Source: Slackia sp. (GTDB lineage: Bacteria > Actinomycetota > Coriobacteriia > Coriobacteriales > Eggerthellaceae). From it: DNA of 35,098 bases. Below are positions 6,573-15,274 of the stretch, one piece after another (position 1 is the stretch's first letter; every line of letters starts with the position of its first letter). Under the pieces are notes generated by a model. The model saw only the letters and a program-made list of their open reading frames with translations. It did no database searches and was not told the origin of the DNA. The stretch spans positions 1 to 35,098 of the forward strand of contig JAUNDR010000015.1 of the NCBI GenBank assembly GCA_030525985.1. The letters are read 5' to 3'. The translations under genes and the position numbers were made by a program.

Positions 6573-8405
6573 CTATGCCGCGCCGAGCGTATCCGCCAGC
6601 TCGAGCCACTCGTCCTCGAGCTCCTCTTTCGCCTTGCGCAAATCATCCAGCTCGGACTGCAGCTCGCCCAGATGCACGAAATCCGTCGGATCGGCAGCGT
6701 CCATCTCCGCCTGCTTCTCGTCGACCTTTCTCGATGCGGTCGCCATCTTCTTCTCAAGGCTCGCCAAGCGCTTTTTCATCTCGCGCAGCTCCGCGTTGCT
6801 GAAGGCGGGCGCGGCCGAATCCTGAGCGGGCGACGCCTTCGATTCGGATGCGCCCTGCCCCGTCACATCGGCGAACGTGCGACCCGAGCCGGCTGCGGCA
6901 TCGCGTTCGGCCAGAAGCTCCAGGTATTCGTCCACCCCGCGCGGGCAATGACGGATTTTGCCGTCGATCAGCGCGTATTGGTCATCGGTCACGCGCTCCA
7001 TGAGATAGCGGTCGTGCGTCACCATGACCAGCGTGCCCGCCCACGTATCGAGCAGATCTTCCAGTACGGCGAGCATATCGGTATCAAGGTCGTTGCCCGG
7101 CTCATCCAAAATAAGCACGTTCGGCTCGTCGAGCAGAATCAGCAGCAGCTGCAACCGGCGTTTCTGACCGCCCGACAAATCGCACACGCGCGTGTAAAGA
7201 TGCTTCGAGGAAAAGCCGAGGCGCTCGAGCAGTTTGGCGGGCGTGGTCTCTTTGCCGTCCACCACGACACGCGTGCGATAGCGCGAAAGCACCTCGGTCA
7301 CGCGGTATTCCTCCATCTCTTCGAGCTCGTCCAAACGCTGCGAAAGAACGGCGAATTTCACCGTCTTGCCGATTTTCACGAAGCCCGAATCGGGGGCAAG
7401 CGCGCCCTGCAGGATTTTCAGCAATGTCGTTTTCCCCGCGCCGTTCTCGCCTAGAATGCCGATGCGGTCGCCCGGTCCCACGGTCCAATCCACGTTGTCG
7501 AGCACCGTCTTCTCGCCGAAACGCTCGCTTACGCGCGTGAGCGACACGCACTGCTTGCCCAGGCGCTGCATGGCCATGGCGCGCAGCTCGAGGGTGTTGC
7601 GCACGGGGGGCTCTTCGGCGATGAGCTCCTGGGCGAGCGCCATGTGGAACTTCGGCTTGGTGGAGCGGGCGCGCGCGCCGCGCGAAAGCCACGCCAGCTC
7701 TTTGCGCATGAGGTTCTTGCGCTTCTGTTCGGTTACCCGCGCCACGCGGTCGCGCTCGACGCGCTGCAGCACATAGGCGGAATAGCCGCCCTCGAAAGGG
7801 TCGACCACGCCGTCGTGCACTTCCCACATGGCATTGGCGGCCTCGTCGAGGAACCATCGATCGTGCGTCACCGTGAGCAGGGCGCCCGTCCCCTTCGGCC
7901 AACGCCTGTTCAGGTACGACGCCAGCCAAGCGATGGCGTGCATATCGAGATGGTTCGTCGGCTCGTCGAGCATGAGAACGTCCCAATCGCCGATCAAAAG
8001 CCTCGCAAGGTCCACGCGACGGCGCTGGCCGCCCGAAAGCGTGCCCACCTGCGCATCCCAGTCGATATCGGCGATCAGCGCGGCGATGACCTCGCGCACA
8101 CGCGGATCGCCCGCCCATACGTACTCGGGCGTATCGCCCACTACGGCATGCTCCACCGTATCGGCATCGTCGAGCGCGTCGCGCTGCGACAGCATGCCGA
8201 TGCGCAGTCCGCGCGTATGGCGCACCAGGCCGTCTTCGGGCTCCACCGTGCCGGCAAGCACGCCGAGCAGCGTCGACTTGCCATCGCCGTTGCGGCCCAC
8301 GATACCGATGCGATCGCCTTCGTGGACGCCGAGTGTTACGTTATCGAGAACCTTTTTCGTCGGATATTCGAGATGGACGCCTTCGCATCCGAACAGAAAT
8401 GCCAC
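6573..8405 (-). CDS. ABC-F family ATPase (Uup-like)
   Basis: A 610-residue soluble ABC-F protein with two nucleotide-binding domains and no membrane segments; such proteins act on the ribosome. Domain 1: Walker A GRNGDGKST (about 37-45), signature LSGGQRRRV, Walker B LMLDEPTNHLD. A linker rich in Arg and Lys follows, with SRGARARSTKPKFH. Domain 2: Walker A GENGAGKTT, signature LSGGQKRRL and Walker B LILDEPGNDLD; the GND variant and the C-terminal coiled coil (about 545-605, Glu/Lys-rich) are typical of Uup. The start is the GTG at 8405, giving MAFLFGCEGVHLEYP; a GGGGAAGG element lies about 12 bases upstream, further than usual. A TAGAAT sequence further upstream could be its -10 box. Confidence 0.93.
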   Translation of the reverse strand: MAFLFGCEGVHLEYPTKKVLDNVTLGVHEGDRIGIVGRNGDGKSTLLGVLAGTVEPEDGLVRHTRGLRIGMLSQRDALDDADTVEHAVVGDTPEYVWAGDPRVREVIAALIADIDWDAQVGTLSGGQRRRVDLARLLIGDWDVLMLDEPTNHLDMHAIAWLASYLNRRWPKGTGALLTVTHDRWFLDEAANAMWEVHDGVVDPFEGGYSAYVLQRVERDRVARVTEQKRKNLMRKELAWLSRGARARSTKPKFHMALAQELIAEEPPVRNTLELRAMAMQRLGKQCVSLTRVSERFGEKTVLDNVDWTVGPGDRIGILGENGAGKTTLLKILQGALAPDSGFVKIGKTVKFAVLSQRLDELEEMEEYRVTEVLSRYRTRVVVDGKETTPAKLLERLGFSSKHLYTRVCDLSGGQKRRLQLLLILLDEPNVLILDEPGNDLDTDMLAVLEDLLDTWAGTLVMVTHDRYLMERVTDDQYALIDGKIRHCPRGVDEYLELLAERDAAAGSGRTFADVTGQGASESKASPAQDSAAPAFSNAELREMKKRLASLEKKMATASRKVDEKQAEMDAADPTDFVHLGELQSELDDLRKAKEELEDEWLELADTLGAA

Positions 8406-8498
8406 CTGTGTCGCCGACCTTCCCCATCGTTCGTGTGTCCGCGTTATTCTACCGGTCGAAAATGCCCGCCGCGCCCGAAGCGGCGTGCTCGCGAAACG

Positions 8499-9455
8499 TT
8501 ATTTTTTCTTCAACGATTCCGCCAATGCATCAAGCGATGAATCGCTGAATCCTTCGCTATAGGCACTCGGGATAACCACCGTTCCGCCCGTGCTTTTCAC
8601 GCTTTCGTAAAGCAGATGCATCGTGCGCAAGCGCAGGGCGACATCGTTTTCTTTGTATTGGTCGGCAGCCTCGACCAGCATGGATGAAATGTCTTTCTCC
8701 ACCTCGGCAAGCACCATTCGGGCATTTTTCTCGCGTTCCGCCTGGGCTTCGGCGCTCATAACCTCCTGCAGGCTTTCAGGAATCACGATGTCTCGAATTT
8801 CGACGGAAAGAATCGTGATGCCCCACTGGCTCGTTTTCTCTTCGATAATTTCCTGCAGTTCCTCGTCGAGCTGGTTGCGACGCACCGCCACTTCGGATGC
8901 ACTCGCACGACCGATGGCGTCGCGCAATGCCGTCTGGGCAGCGAGGTTGACCGAGTTATAGTAATTCTCGACCTCAAGCGCAGCCTTTTCAGCATCCCAT
9001 ATCATCCAGAAAAGAACGGCGTCCACGTTGATCGGCACAAGATCGCTCGTTAGCGTGGCTTCGGCCCCGAAGCCCGTTACCATGACACGCTGATCGGCGG
9101 AAAGCGCCACCTGATCGATAAAAGGAATCGTGAAATAGAGGCCGGGACCTTTCGTGCGGCTGAATTTGCCCAGACGCAAAACGACGACTTTTTCCCATTG
9201 CATGGCGATGTGGATAGACATGACGGCGAAAAACGCGACGATCGCTGCAGCGAGAAACACCCATACGATAGGCTCGCCCACCACCATGCATCCGATTGCA
9301 GAAACCGCGCAAAACGCGACGGTGAACACGAATGCCGAAAACGCCATGGCACCGTTTTGGGAGGTTCTCCGGTCGCTACGCGAATTGTATTTCTCGATAG
9401 AATTCGCCGCCCGCTCGCGCCCAAAAGGCGAACGGGCCCTTTTCTCCTCTTTCAT
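8499..9455 (-). CDS. Slipin/stomatin-like SPFH membrane protein
   Basis: A 318-residue SPFH-domain protein. After a basic N-terminus (1-35) come two hydrophobic segments (about 38-58 and 64-84), then the SPFH domain starting QWEKVVVLRLGKFSRTKGPGLYFTIPF, written here in part only: QWEKVVVLRLGKF, and GPGLYFTIPFIDQV. The helix rich in Glu, Ala and Arg (SAEAQAEREKNARMVLAEVEKD in two halves) and the C-terminal region follow, as in bacterial slipins. These oligomerise in the membrane and organise or stabilise other membrane proteins; a partner is not evident. AGGAGG lies eight bases before the ATG. Only 12 bases separate it from the GntR-family gene upstream, so the two form an operon. Confidence 0.92.
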   Translation of the reverse strand: MKEEKRARSPFGRERAANSIEKYNSRSDRRTSQNGAMAFSAFVFTVAFCAVSAIGCMVVGEPIVWVFLAAAIVAFFAVMSIHIAMQWEKVVVLRLGKFSRTKGPGLYFTIPFIDQVALSADQRVMVTGFGAEATLTSDLVPINVDAVLFWMIWDAEKAALEVENYYNSVNLAAQTALRDAIGRASASEVAVRRNQLDEELQEIIEEKTSQWGITILSVEIRDIVIPESLQEVMSAEAQAEREKNARMVLAEVEKDISSMLVEAADQYKENDVALRLRTMHLLYESVKSTGGTVVIPSAYSEGFSDSSLDALAESLKKK

Positions 9456-9467
9456 CCCTTACGCCTC

Positions 9468-9869
9468 CTAACGCAGCCGCGTCTTCATTTCCTTTTTGAT
9501 TTCATGCGCGATATCGAGTATGCGAAGCTGCACCTCATCAAGCGACATGCCCATGGAAAGACAGCGCCTGATGGCATCTTCGAGCACGGTGTCTACCGCC
9601 GACGCCATTTCGTCGTGCAAGCTTTCGGGCGTTTCGCGCACAAACACGCCGCGACCGCGCACCGACGTCACGTATCCCGCATGTTCCAAATCGACGTACG
9701 CCTTGCTGACCGTGTTGTAATTGATGGACAAGTCGGCCGCCAAGCTGCGCACGCTCGGAAGCTGTTCGCCCGGTCGGTAGTATCCGGTCTTGATAAGATA
9801 TATAAGCCTATTACGAAGCTGGAGCCAGACGGGCAATCCTGATGTTTCATCGAGCCTGAATTCGGGCAT
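9468..9869 (-). CDS. GntR-family regulator, YtrA subfamily
   Basis: A 133-residue transcription factor. The N-terminal winged helix-turn-helix (about 12-78) has the GntR signature: GYYRPGEQLPSVRSLA, then SINYNTVSKAYVDLEHAGYV and a wing with RGRGVFV. The C-terminal part is only about 55 residues of helices, the YtrA arrangement, rather than a FCD or UTRA effector domain. YtrA regulators are usually self-regulated and control membrane transport genes; here the only co-transcribed gene is the slipin downstream. The start at 9869 has just a weak GGGA upstream. A minus-strand TACAAT at 9923-9918 could be the -10 box, with a poor -35. Confidence 0.92.
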   Translation of the reverse strand: MPEFRLDETSGLPVWLQLRNRLIYLIKTGYYRPGEQLPSVRSLAADLSINYNTVSKAYVDLEHAGYVTSVRGRGVFVRETPESLHDEMASAVDTVLEDAIRRCLSMGMSLDEVQLRILDIAHEIKKEMKTRLR

Positions 9870-9981
9870 GCATCGTTCCCATCGATAATGTAAGTTCTAT
9901 TGAATGAATTGCCTCCGATTGTAGCGAAAGACGCCACGAACTGCAGGTAAAACGGCCGTTTTGCGCGTTCTCAACGCACAA

Positions 9982-10854
9982 TCAGTGCAGCCCTGCCGAA
10001 ACGATGCACATCCTCAACGCGAACCCGCCGAAAATACAGAGCGCATCCACCAAGGGGAAAGCCCTTTCTATACGCTTTGCGAACAATACGGTTTCGCATG
10101 CCGCAGGAATCGCCAGGCCGCAAAGCACCACGCCGACCACGAACCACGGCAACAACGGATCGCAAAGCAGCAAAGCGAGCGACGACGGAGCCTCCCCGCG
10201 GCCGAATGCCGCCGAAGCAAGAAACGCCACAAGAGCGGCAGCCTCGAACACCAGAACCGCAAGGTGGATACCGTGCATCCTTTTCACATCGTCGCCGAAC
10301 AACCAGCAATCACGCAAAAACGACGCCACGAAAAGACATGACGATACGCCCATGGACATTGCCGAAAGGACGAACAACACGGGAACCAGCCACGTATCCC
10401 AAAATGCCACCGCATAAAGTCCTTGCAAAAACAAGCCCGTATAGGTCATGACCGCCATGGACAAAACCGCACACAAAATCTCGGCAACAACCTTCGCCCG
10501 AGCTCCCACGCATGGAAGATACAGATGATTCGCCGCCGAAAGAAACAAAGAAACCGCCATAAGCGCCGCTAAAACGAACGTTCCGAAAGTCAAATATGTT
10601 TCGTTCGGCCTGAAAAACAATAAGATAAAACGCTCCGGCCTGCCCAGGTCGGCCAAAAGACACACGGCGCCAAGGCAAACGATAACCGCACCTGTCGCAA
10701 AACAGCGATTGCGGCACATCCGAAATGCTGCGGACTCCCTTTGCGTCCGGGCGGACCGTCGATGAAAAAGAATGCTCCAAACCGAAGATACGAACAGCAT
10801 GCCGGCCCCGCACCCGCCCAAAAACAGGTACATGATGATAAACGGCCCGAACAT
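9982..10854 (-). CDS. NrfD/DmsC-like membrane anchor subunit of a molybdoenzyme
   Basis: A 290-residue membrane protein with about eight hydrophobic helices and no heme or Cys motif, matching the NrfD/PsrC/DmsC type of quinol-oxidising anchor. The first helix has MYLFLGGCGAGMLFV, close to the usual family start, and LLADLGRPERF follows helix 2-3, a well-kept NrfD-family loop. Such subunits pass electrons from menaquinol to the ferredoxin subunit. It is the last gene of the four-gene respiratory operon, 47 bases after the chaperone gene, with GGAAGGGG before its ATG. An AAAACGGCCGTTTT palindrome at 9949-9962 lies after the stop but is a poor terminator. Confidence 0.88.
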   Translation of the reverse strand: MFGPFIIMYLFLGGCGAGMLFVSSVWSILFHRRSARTQRESAAFRMCRNRCFATGAVIVCLGAVCLLADLGRPERFILLFFRPNETYLTFGTFVLAALMAVSLFLSAANHLYLPCVGARAKVVAEILCAVLSMAVMTYTGLFLQGLYAVAFWDTWLVPVLFVLSAMSMGVSSCLFVASFLRDCWLFGDDVKRMHGIHLAVLVFEAAALVAFLASAAFGRGEAPSSLALLLCDPLLPWFVVGVVLCGLAIPAACETVLFAKRIERAFPLVDALCIFGGFALRMCIVSAGLH

Positions 10855-10901
10855 GTCGCCCCTTCCTTCGTCAAGATTGCCAATGCGCCGATGCGCCCAG
10901 G

Positions 10902-11603
10902 CTATGGGCGGGTATAAGAGAACGCCCCCGTTTCTTCATCGAAGATTATCCCGAAACGTGCGGCACATGCGCGTTCCAAACCGAAAACAAGCTCTCCCAC
11001 GCCACGATAATAATCGGTTTTCGCATGCTGCTTTACCAAGAAACGCCAAGCGGAAACCCAGGGAAGCATATGCTGTACGAGGAAATCCTCGAAAGCGTCA
11101 AGCGCCTTTCGGGAAGCCTCTCCGTCGCCCGATTCGCCCAAGCGCACCGATTCGCGCATCAGATACGCGCAGAAAGCAAGCATGAGACCAAGCGTATCGT
11201 CGGGCTCATTCGTTTCCTTTGCGCTTTCCAGGCCCCATTCGCGATATAGCGAACGGACGGCAAGGGTGCTTCGGCCAAACATGATCGAATTAGGTTCCGT
11301 GTAATACGACTCGTTAATAGATGCCTCGGGAGCACCCAAGCCGATGAAAAGACGCAGCCATTCGCGCTGCAGCAGAGAAGCCGATTCGACGATATCGCCT
11401 TTCGCTTTCGCGCACCATTCACGCATCAACGACAAACCGACCGTTACCGAGTCGTCCTCTTCCCCGAAGGGGGCCGCATCGAAAAGCCCATCCTCCATGC
11501 ACGTTTCAACCCATCCCCGGTCGGGCTCGACTTGAACCAAACGAGCCGCAAAATCGAAAGCAACGCTTGCCGCAGCAAGCTCTTCGACAGTAAAACGCGA
11601 CAT
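10902..11603 (-). CDS. TorD/DmsD-like molybdoenzyme chaperone
   Basis: A 233-residue helical protein of the TorD family. These cytoplasmic chaperones bind the Tat signal and the apo-catalytic subunit and hold it for cofactor loading. The YTEPNSIMFGRST segment in the middle and the DTLGLMLAFCAYLM helix with a later FLVQHMLPWVSAW helix are the family's conserved parts. The second of two consecutive ATG codons (11603) is preferred: AGGAGG lies five bases upstream, while it touches the first. It is third in the operon, after a hairpin at 11670-11692, and sits before the anchor gene. Confidence 0.88.
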   Translation of the reverse strand: MSRFTVEELAAASVAFDFAARLVQVEPDRGWVETCMEDGLFDAAPFGEEDDSVTVGLSLMREWCAKAKGDIVESASLLQREWLRLFIGLGAPEASINESYYTEPNSIMFGRSTLAVRSLYREWGLESAKETNEPDDTLGLMLAFCAYLMRESVRLGESGDGEASRKALDAFEDFLVQHMLPWVSAWRFLVKQHAKTDYYRGVGELVFGLERACAARFGIIFDEETGAFSYTRP

Positions 11604-11659
11604 CATCCCCTCCTTGTCTGCACTCGGCGACTCGCAATGCAGCAAATGCGCGCAAGTGG

Positions 11660-11692
11660 CAAAATACACGCGGGGCGGAAAACCCGCCCCGC
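11660..11692 (-). terminator. Hairpin between the ferredoxin and chaperone genes
   Basis: A 9-bp GC-only stem (11692-11684 with 11678-11670) with a 5-base loop lies 50 bases after the ferredoxin stop. The next bases are GTGTATTTT, so the T run is delayed. It may be a leaky terminator or an mRNA-stabilising hairpin that lowers expression of the downstream chaperone and anchor genes. Confidence 0.5.
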
Positions 11693-11742
11693 ACCTGTCA
11701 TTCTACCGCGTCGCAACAGCGAACACGACGCCCCCTCGAATG

Positions 11743-12369
11743 CTAGAGCTCTTCCGCGAGATTCACCGTAGCACCAGTTCCCGCACCTGTCTTTTGAGCC
11801 GCAGGGTGGGATTTGATAATGACGTTCGCACCCGTGGTGTTTTCAGGCAAAGGTTCGATTTCCACGTCTCCTTCACCGTATTTGCTCACAAGCTCTTCTT
11901 TGTCGCCCCAATCAAGAGCCCGCATCGGACAAGCCGTCACGCAGATAGGCTTGCCACCCTTGGCAACTTCGGCGCTGCACATATCGCACTTCGTAACCAG
12001 ACCGGACTCCTCCACAAAAGTCGGAACCTCATACGGACACGCCGCAATGCAAGCTTTGCAGCCGATGCATGCTTCGGAATCGATGCTCACGATTCCCGTA
12101 TCGTCGTCCTTTGAAATGGCACCAGTTGCACAATTGCCCAAGCAGGCAGGCACATCGCAATGATTGCATGCCATAGAGATGCGGTAGCTAAATACTCCGT
12201 CGGGAATATACGACCCCGCTTCGTTTCGAGTCCAGGATCCGCCCTGGTAATCATATACGCGACGCCACAAATTATCTGGCGCAAGCTGGTACGTCTCTTT
12301 GCATGCCACCTGGCAAGTTTTGCAACCGGTGCATTTGGAAGAATCAAAATAGAACGCATACTGAGCCAT
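11743..12369 (-). CDS. Four-cluster ferredoxin subunit (DmsB-like) of a molybdoenzyme
   Basis: A 208-residue electron-transfer subunit with four Cys motifs that bind four [4Fe-4S] clusters: CTGCKTCQVAC (Cys 13, 16, 19, 23), CNHCDVPACLGNC, CIGCKACIAACPYE and the split group CDMC with CVTACPMRAL. There is no signal peptide; subunits of this type are carried across the membrane with the Tat-tagged catalytic partner. It starts 15 bases after the catalytic gene and has AAAGGAGG upstream. It would pass electrons from the NrfD-like anchor to the molybdenum subunit. The family is clear; the substrate of the complex is not. Confidence 0.94.
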   Translation of the reverse strand: MAQYAFYFDSSKCTGCKTCQVACKETYQLAPDNLWRRVYDYQGGSWTRNEAGSYIPDGVFSYRISMACNHCDVPACLGNCATGAISKDDDTGIVSIDSEACIGCKACIAACPYEVPTFVEESGLVTKCDMCSAEVAKGGKPICVTACPMRALDWGDKEELVSKYGEGDVEIEPLPENTTGANVIIKSHPAAQKTGAGTGATVNLAEEL

Positions 12370-12384
12370 TTCGTTCGCCTCCTT

Positions 12385-15009
12385 TTATTCCTCGATGCCA
12401 ACCGGCATGACGATGGGGCAATTCTTATCAGGCATAAGCTCGATATCGCCCGTATATTTCTCGACCTGAACCAGCGTACCCGTCCAAGACTGGGAAGCCT
12501 GACCAGAGGATTTCGGTGCCTGCAAGATATTGGGATCGCCGCCAAGGTCGATGCCCGTCTCCTCATCGATGCGAATCCACGCACCATCCTGCAGCGCCAC
12601 GGCACCGGGAACGACGGTGGGCATAACCTTGGCGGGACGTAGAACCTGACCATAAGGACTCGTCATCAGAACGATATCTCCGTTGCTGATACCGCGCGCT
12701 TCGGCATCGACCGTGCTCATGAAGCACTCCTGTGGAAATGCTTCGCGCAAACTAATGACGTTGTCGTTTACGGTATGCGCACGACGCAGCGAATGCGGCG
12801 TCCACAGCAGCAGCGGGAATTCTTCAGTCTGCGTGCCCTGCCCCTGCTCAGGATCTCCGATTTGCCACTTGGCAATGGGGGAAATCGTGCTGAAGCCAAG
12901 AGAATTCACCGTAGCAGCCAATCCAGCAGAATAGATTTCGAACTTGCCTGTAGAGGTGGCAAGGGGATTAGCCTCGGGGTCGTTATAGAAAGCAGCCCAG
13001 GGGTGACTCGTCAAAGCATCGCCCTTGCTCCTCTGGATTTTGTAAAAACCCTTCTCTTTGAATTCGCCGACAGACATGATTCCCTCTTGCGGCTTTCCCT
13101 CAACGCCAAGCTCGTCAATGTCGTCTTGTGTAATCGTCAAAAGAGGCGCATACGACATAGTTTCGTGATCGGTCATATAAGCCGCACCAGCCAACGAGGA
13201 ATACGTGCGTTCGGCGTCCGTCATGGTGTTGACCGCAGCGGGTTCGACATCGAGACGCTTTGCCAGCTCTTCGGCAATATAGCTTTCAGGCTTAGACTCG
13301 TACAAAGGCTCCATGATGCGATCGGCCCAATATACGGTATCCGAGTTATTCATCCAGGCAAGATTGCCTTTCTCCCACCATGTGGCCACGGGAAGCACGA
13401 TGTCGCAATACTGACGAGACGGATCGAAGAACGGATTGGCGCCCCAAACAAAATCAACCTTGCGGAACACCTGAATACCCGCATTCGCGTTCGGAAGCGA
13501 GTTAAGCGAATTCTCGTAACCACCCGCGTAAATAACATGGATATCCAACGGATGCTTTCCGCCCACCCACGAATCGCGGCCGTAGGCGCCGTCGAGAATA
13601 GACTGCCAGCACTCGGAAAAGTCGATTTTCTCCCAGGAACCCGGATCCTCTATATCGCCCCACAGAGGCACGCTCGACAACGATGGCGGCGTCAGGGGAT
13701 TAACCGGATTCTTCTGGGCTCCATTCGAGGAATCGCCGGCCATGCAATACGGCGAGGCCGACATACCCTCATGCAACCCCACCCAAGAAGCGTAGTTGCC
13801 AGGAGTGCCGACACCGTGCATGAATGCAAGCGTGTAAAACGCTTGCGCAAACATCTCACCTGCAGGAATCTTCGTCGTAGACTGACCAGCAAAAAAGTTA
13901 ACCTTCTCAGTCGTTGCGATTTCTTCGGCCAATCGACGAATAGTGGCGGCGGGAACGCCGCAAATCGCCTCGGCCCATTCGGGCGTCTTCGGCTCATGGT
14001 CATAAGTGCCAAGCACGTAATCTTTGAAATTATCTTCCTTCGGAGCGCCTTCGGGCATATGGTCGGCATCGAATCCGATGCAATACTTATCCAAAAATTC
14101 TTGGTTTTGCAGGCTATTTTCGATTTGATGGTACATCATGCCGAGGCAAAATGCCGTATCGGTGCCAGGGATGATGGGCACCCATTCATCGGCAATGGCT
14201 GCCGCCGTCTGATTAAGCCAAGGCTCGACGATGACAATTCTGCCTCCCGCTTCACGGGCGTTCTGCAGCTGATAAGCAGTGTTGCCTCCCTTGTTAGCCA
14301 TCCAGTTATTGCCGAAGTGGAAATGCAACTGGCTTTCCTGAATCGCCAGAGAATCGGGCGCGGCCAGCATGCCGCCCGTCATCATCATCTCGGGAAGGGG
14401 CCACGATCCGAGAGAAACCGTTCCCAGCTCATGATGCATGGCACCGCCCTTTGCGTTAAGCAAGCAGATGACCGGATCAAAATATGTATCGCCGATATCG
14501 CTGTATGCAGCCGCGAGAATAGAACGAGGACCATACGCATCGTATGCTTTCTTCATTTCGTCGGCAATATAGTCAAGAGCCTCTTCCCAGCTTATGCGCT
14601 CCCATTCATCTTTGCCACGCATCTCGCCGTTCGGATTATCGGGACTCCAGCCTTTGCGCTTCATGGGATATTTGATACGTGCGGGCGAAAGCATATTGCC
14701 GACCTGAGCGCGACCACGCGGGCATGCCCTGCGCTGAGGGACTTCGACGCTGTCCTCATCCTGCTCGTCAGTACGGATTTTCAGCGGCACGCCCTCTTCA
14801 ACATAAACTTTCAGCAAGCATCGTGAAGAGCCGCAACTGCAATTGTTCATGCAAGCGCCCGTAAGCCATGTTCCCTTTTCCTCTACAGACTGCCCTTCCT
14901 CGGACCCCGAAGGACTGGGAGCGCAACTACTCAAGCCCACAAGCGATGCAACGCCCGCAGATGCAGCACTCCATTTTACGAAATTGCGTCGAGTCAACGT
15001 AGTATCCAC
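12385..15009 (-). CDS. Tat-exported molybdopterin oxidoreductase catalytic subunit (DmsA-like)
   Basis: An 874-residue bis-MGD enzyme of the DMSO reductase family. The Tat signal LTRRNFVKW is at residues 5-13, followed by a hydrophobic stretch ending LSSC (Cys29), a possible lipobox. The [4Fe-4S] site has Cys53, 57, 64 and 96, plus an extra Cys59. The molybdenum ligand is probably Ser199 in GTVS, by position relative to E. coli DmsA; this is inferred. The GTG at 15009 is preferred to an upstream start because GGGAGG lies just in front and gives a normal Tat N-region. The ferredoxin, chaperone and anchor genes follow. DMSO, TMAO or another acceptor are possible; catechol dehydroxylases of related gut bacteria belong to the same superfamily, so substrate should be left open. 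Confidence 0.92.
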   Translation of the reverse strand: MDTTLTRRNFVKWSAASAGVASLVGLSSCAPSPSGSEEGQSVEEKGTWLTGACMNNCSCGSSRCLLKVYVEEGVPLKIRTDEQDEDSVEVPQRRACPRGRAQVGNMLSPARIKYPMKRKGWSPDNPNGEMRGKDEWERISWEEALDYIADEMKKAYDAYGPRSILAAAYSDIGDTYFDPVICLLNAKGGAMHHELGTVSLGSWPLPEMMMTGGMLAAPDSLAIQESQLHFHFGNNWMANKGGNTAYQLQNAREAGGRIVIVEPWLNQTAAAIADEWVPIIPGTDTAFCLGMMYHQIENSLQNQEFLDKYCIGFDADHMPEGAPKEDNFKDYVLGTYDHEPKTPEWAEAICGVPAATIRRLAEEIATTEKVNFFAGQSTTKIPAGEMFAQAFYTLAFMHGVGTPGNYASWVGLHEGMSASPYCMAGDSSNGAQKNPVNPLTPPSLSSVPLWGDIEDPGSWEKIDFSECWQSILDGAYGRDSWVGGKHPLDIHVIYAGGYENSLNSLPNANAGIQVFRKVDFVWGANPFFDPSRQYCDIVLPVATWWEKGNLAWMNNSDTVYWADRIMEPLYESKPESYIAEELAKRLDVEPAAVNTMTDAERTYSSLAGAAYMTDHETMSYAPLLTITQDDIDELGVEGKPQEGIMSVGEFKEKGFYKIQRSKGDALTSHPWAAFYNDPEANPLATSTGKFEIYSAGLAATVNSLGFSTISPIAKWQIGDPEQGQGTQTEEFPLLLWTPHSLRRAHTVNDNVISLREAFPQECFMSTVDAEARGISNGDIVLMTSPYGQVLRPAKVMPTVVPGAVALQDGAWIRIDEETGIDLGGDPNILQAPKSSGQASQSWTGTLVQVEKYTGDIELMPDKNCPIVMPVGIEE

Positions 15010-15274
15010 GTTTCCTCCCCCCTTCTTGTCTTTCCCGACTGGCAACGCTACCCCGCATGCCGGTTGGGATATTGGATAAACTATCCTATGTGTCTTAAAT
15101 ATCTAGGACAGCTTATTGTCGTGTATTCTATCCATAAGTTCTTCATATATCAATGTCATTTAATTATCTGAATAAAGAATAGAGCTAGGCGAGATACATC
15201 TATTCAGAGAATCTGTACTATGATAGTATGACAGTTACGAAATAGTGAAATTTACGACTTCGAAGGGGGATGCC
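15010..15274. promoter_or_regulatory. AT-rich divergent control region with several inverted repeats
   Basis: The 265 bases between the molybdoenzyme operon and the heme-protein gene are far richer in A and T than their surroundings. They hold GGATA-AAC-TATCC (15074-15086), TATCCTA-N15-TAGGACA (15082-15110, one mismatch), GAATAGA-N15-TCTATTC (15177-15205, perfect), TCTGAATA/TATTCAGA (15167-15174 with 15201-15208) and the 13-base palindrome at 15216-15228. Half-site spacing near two helical turns fits dimeric regulators. Promoters for both genes must lie here, but no pair of boxes is convincing. Confidence 0.6.

Noticed and set aside
9949-9962. AAAACGGCCGTTTT as a terminator of the respiratory operon.
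   Set aside because: The palindrome leaves only a weak 5-bp AT-rich stem and has no T run beyond its own arm.
12385-15009. Naming the molybdoenzyme as a catechol or dopamine dehydroxylase.
   Set aside because: Those enzymes belong to the same superfamily in related bacteria, but substrate cannot be told from these motifs, and the four-gene arrangement with a DmsC-like anchor fits a classical reductase as well.
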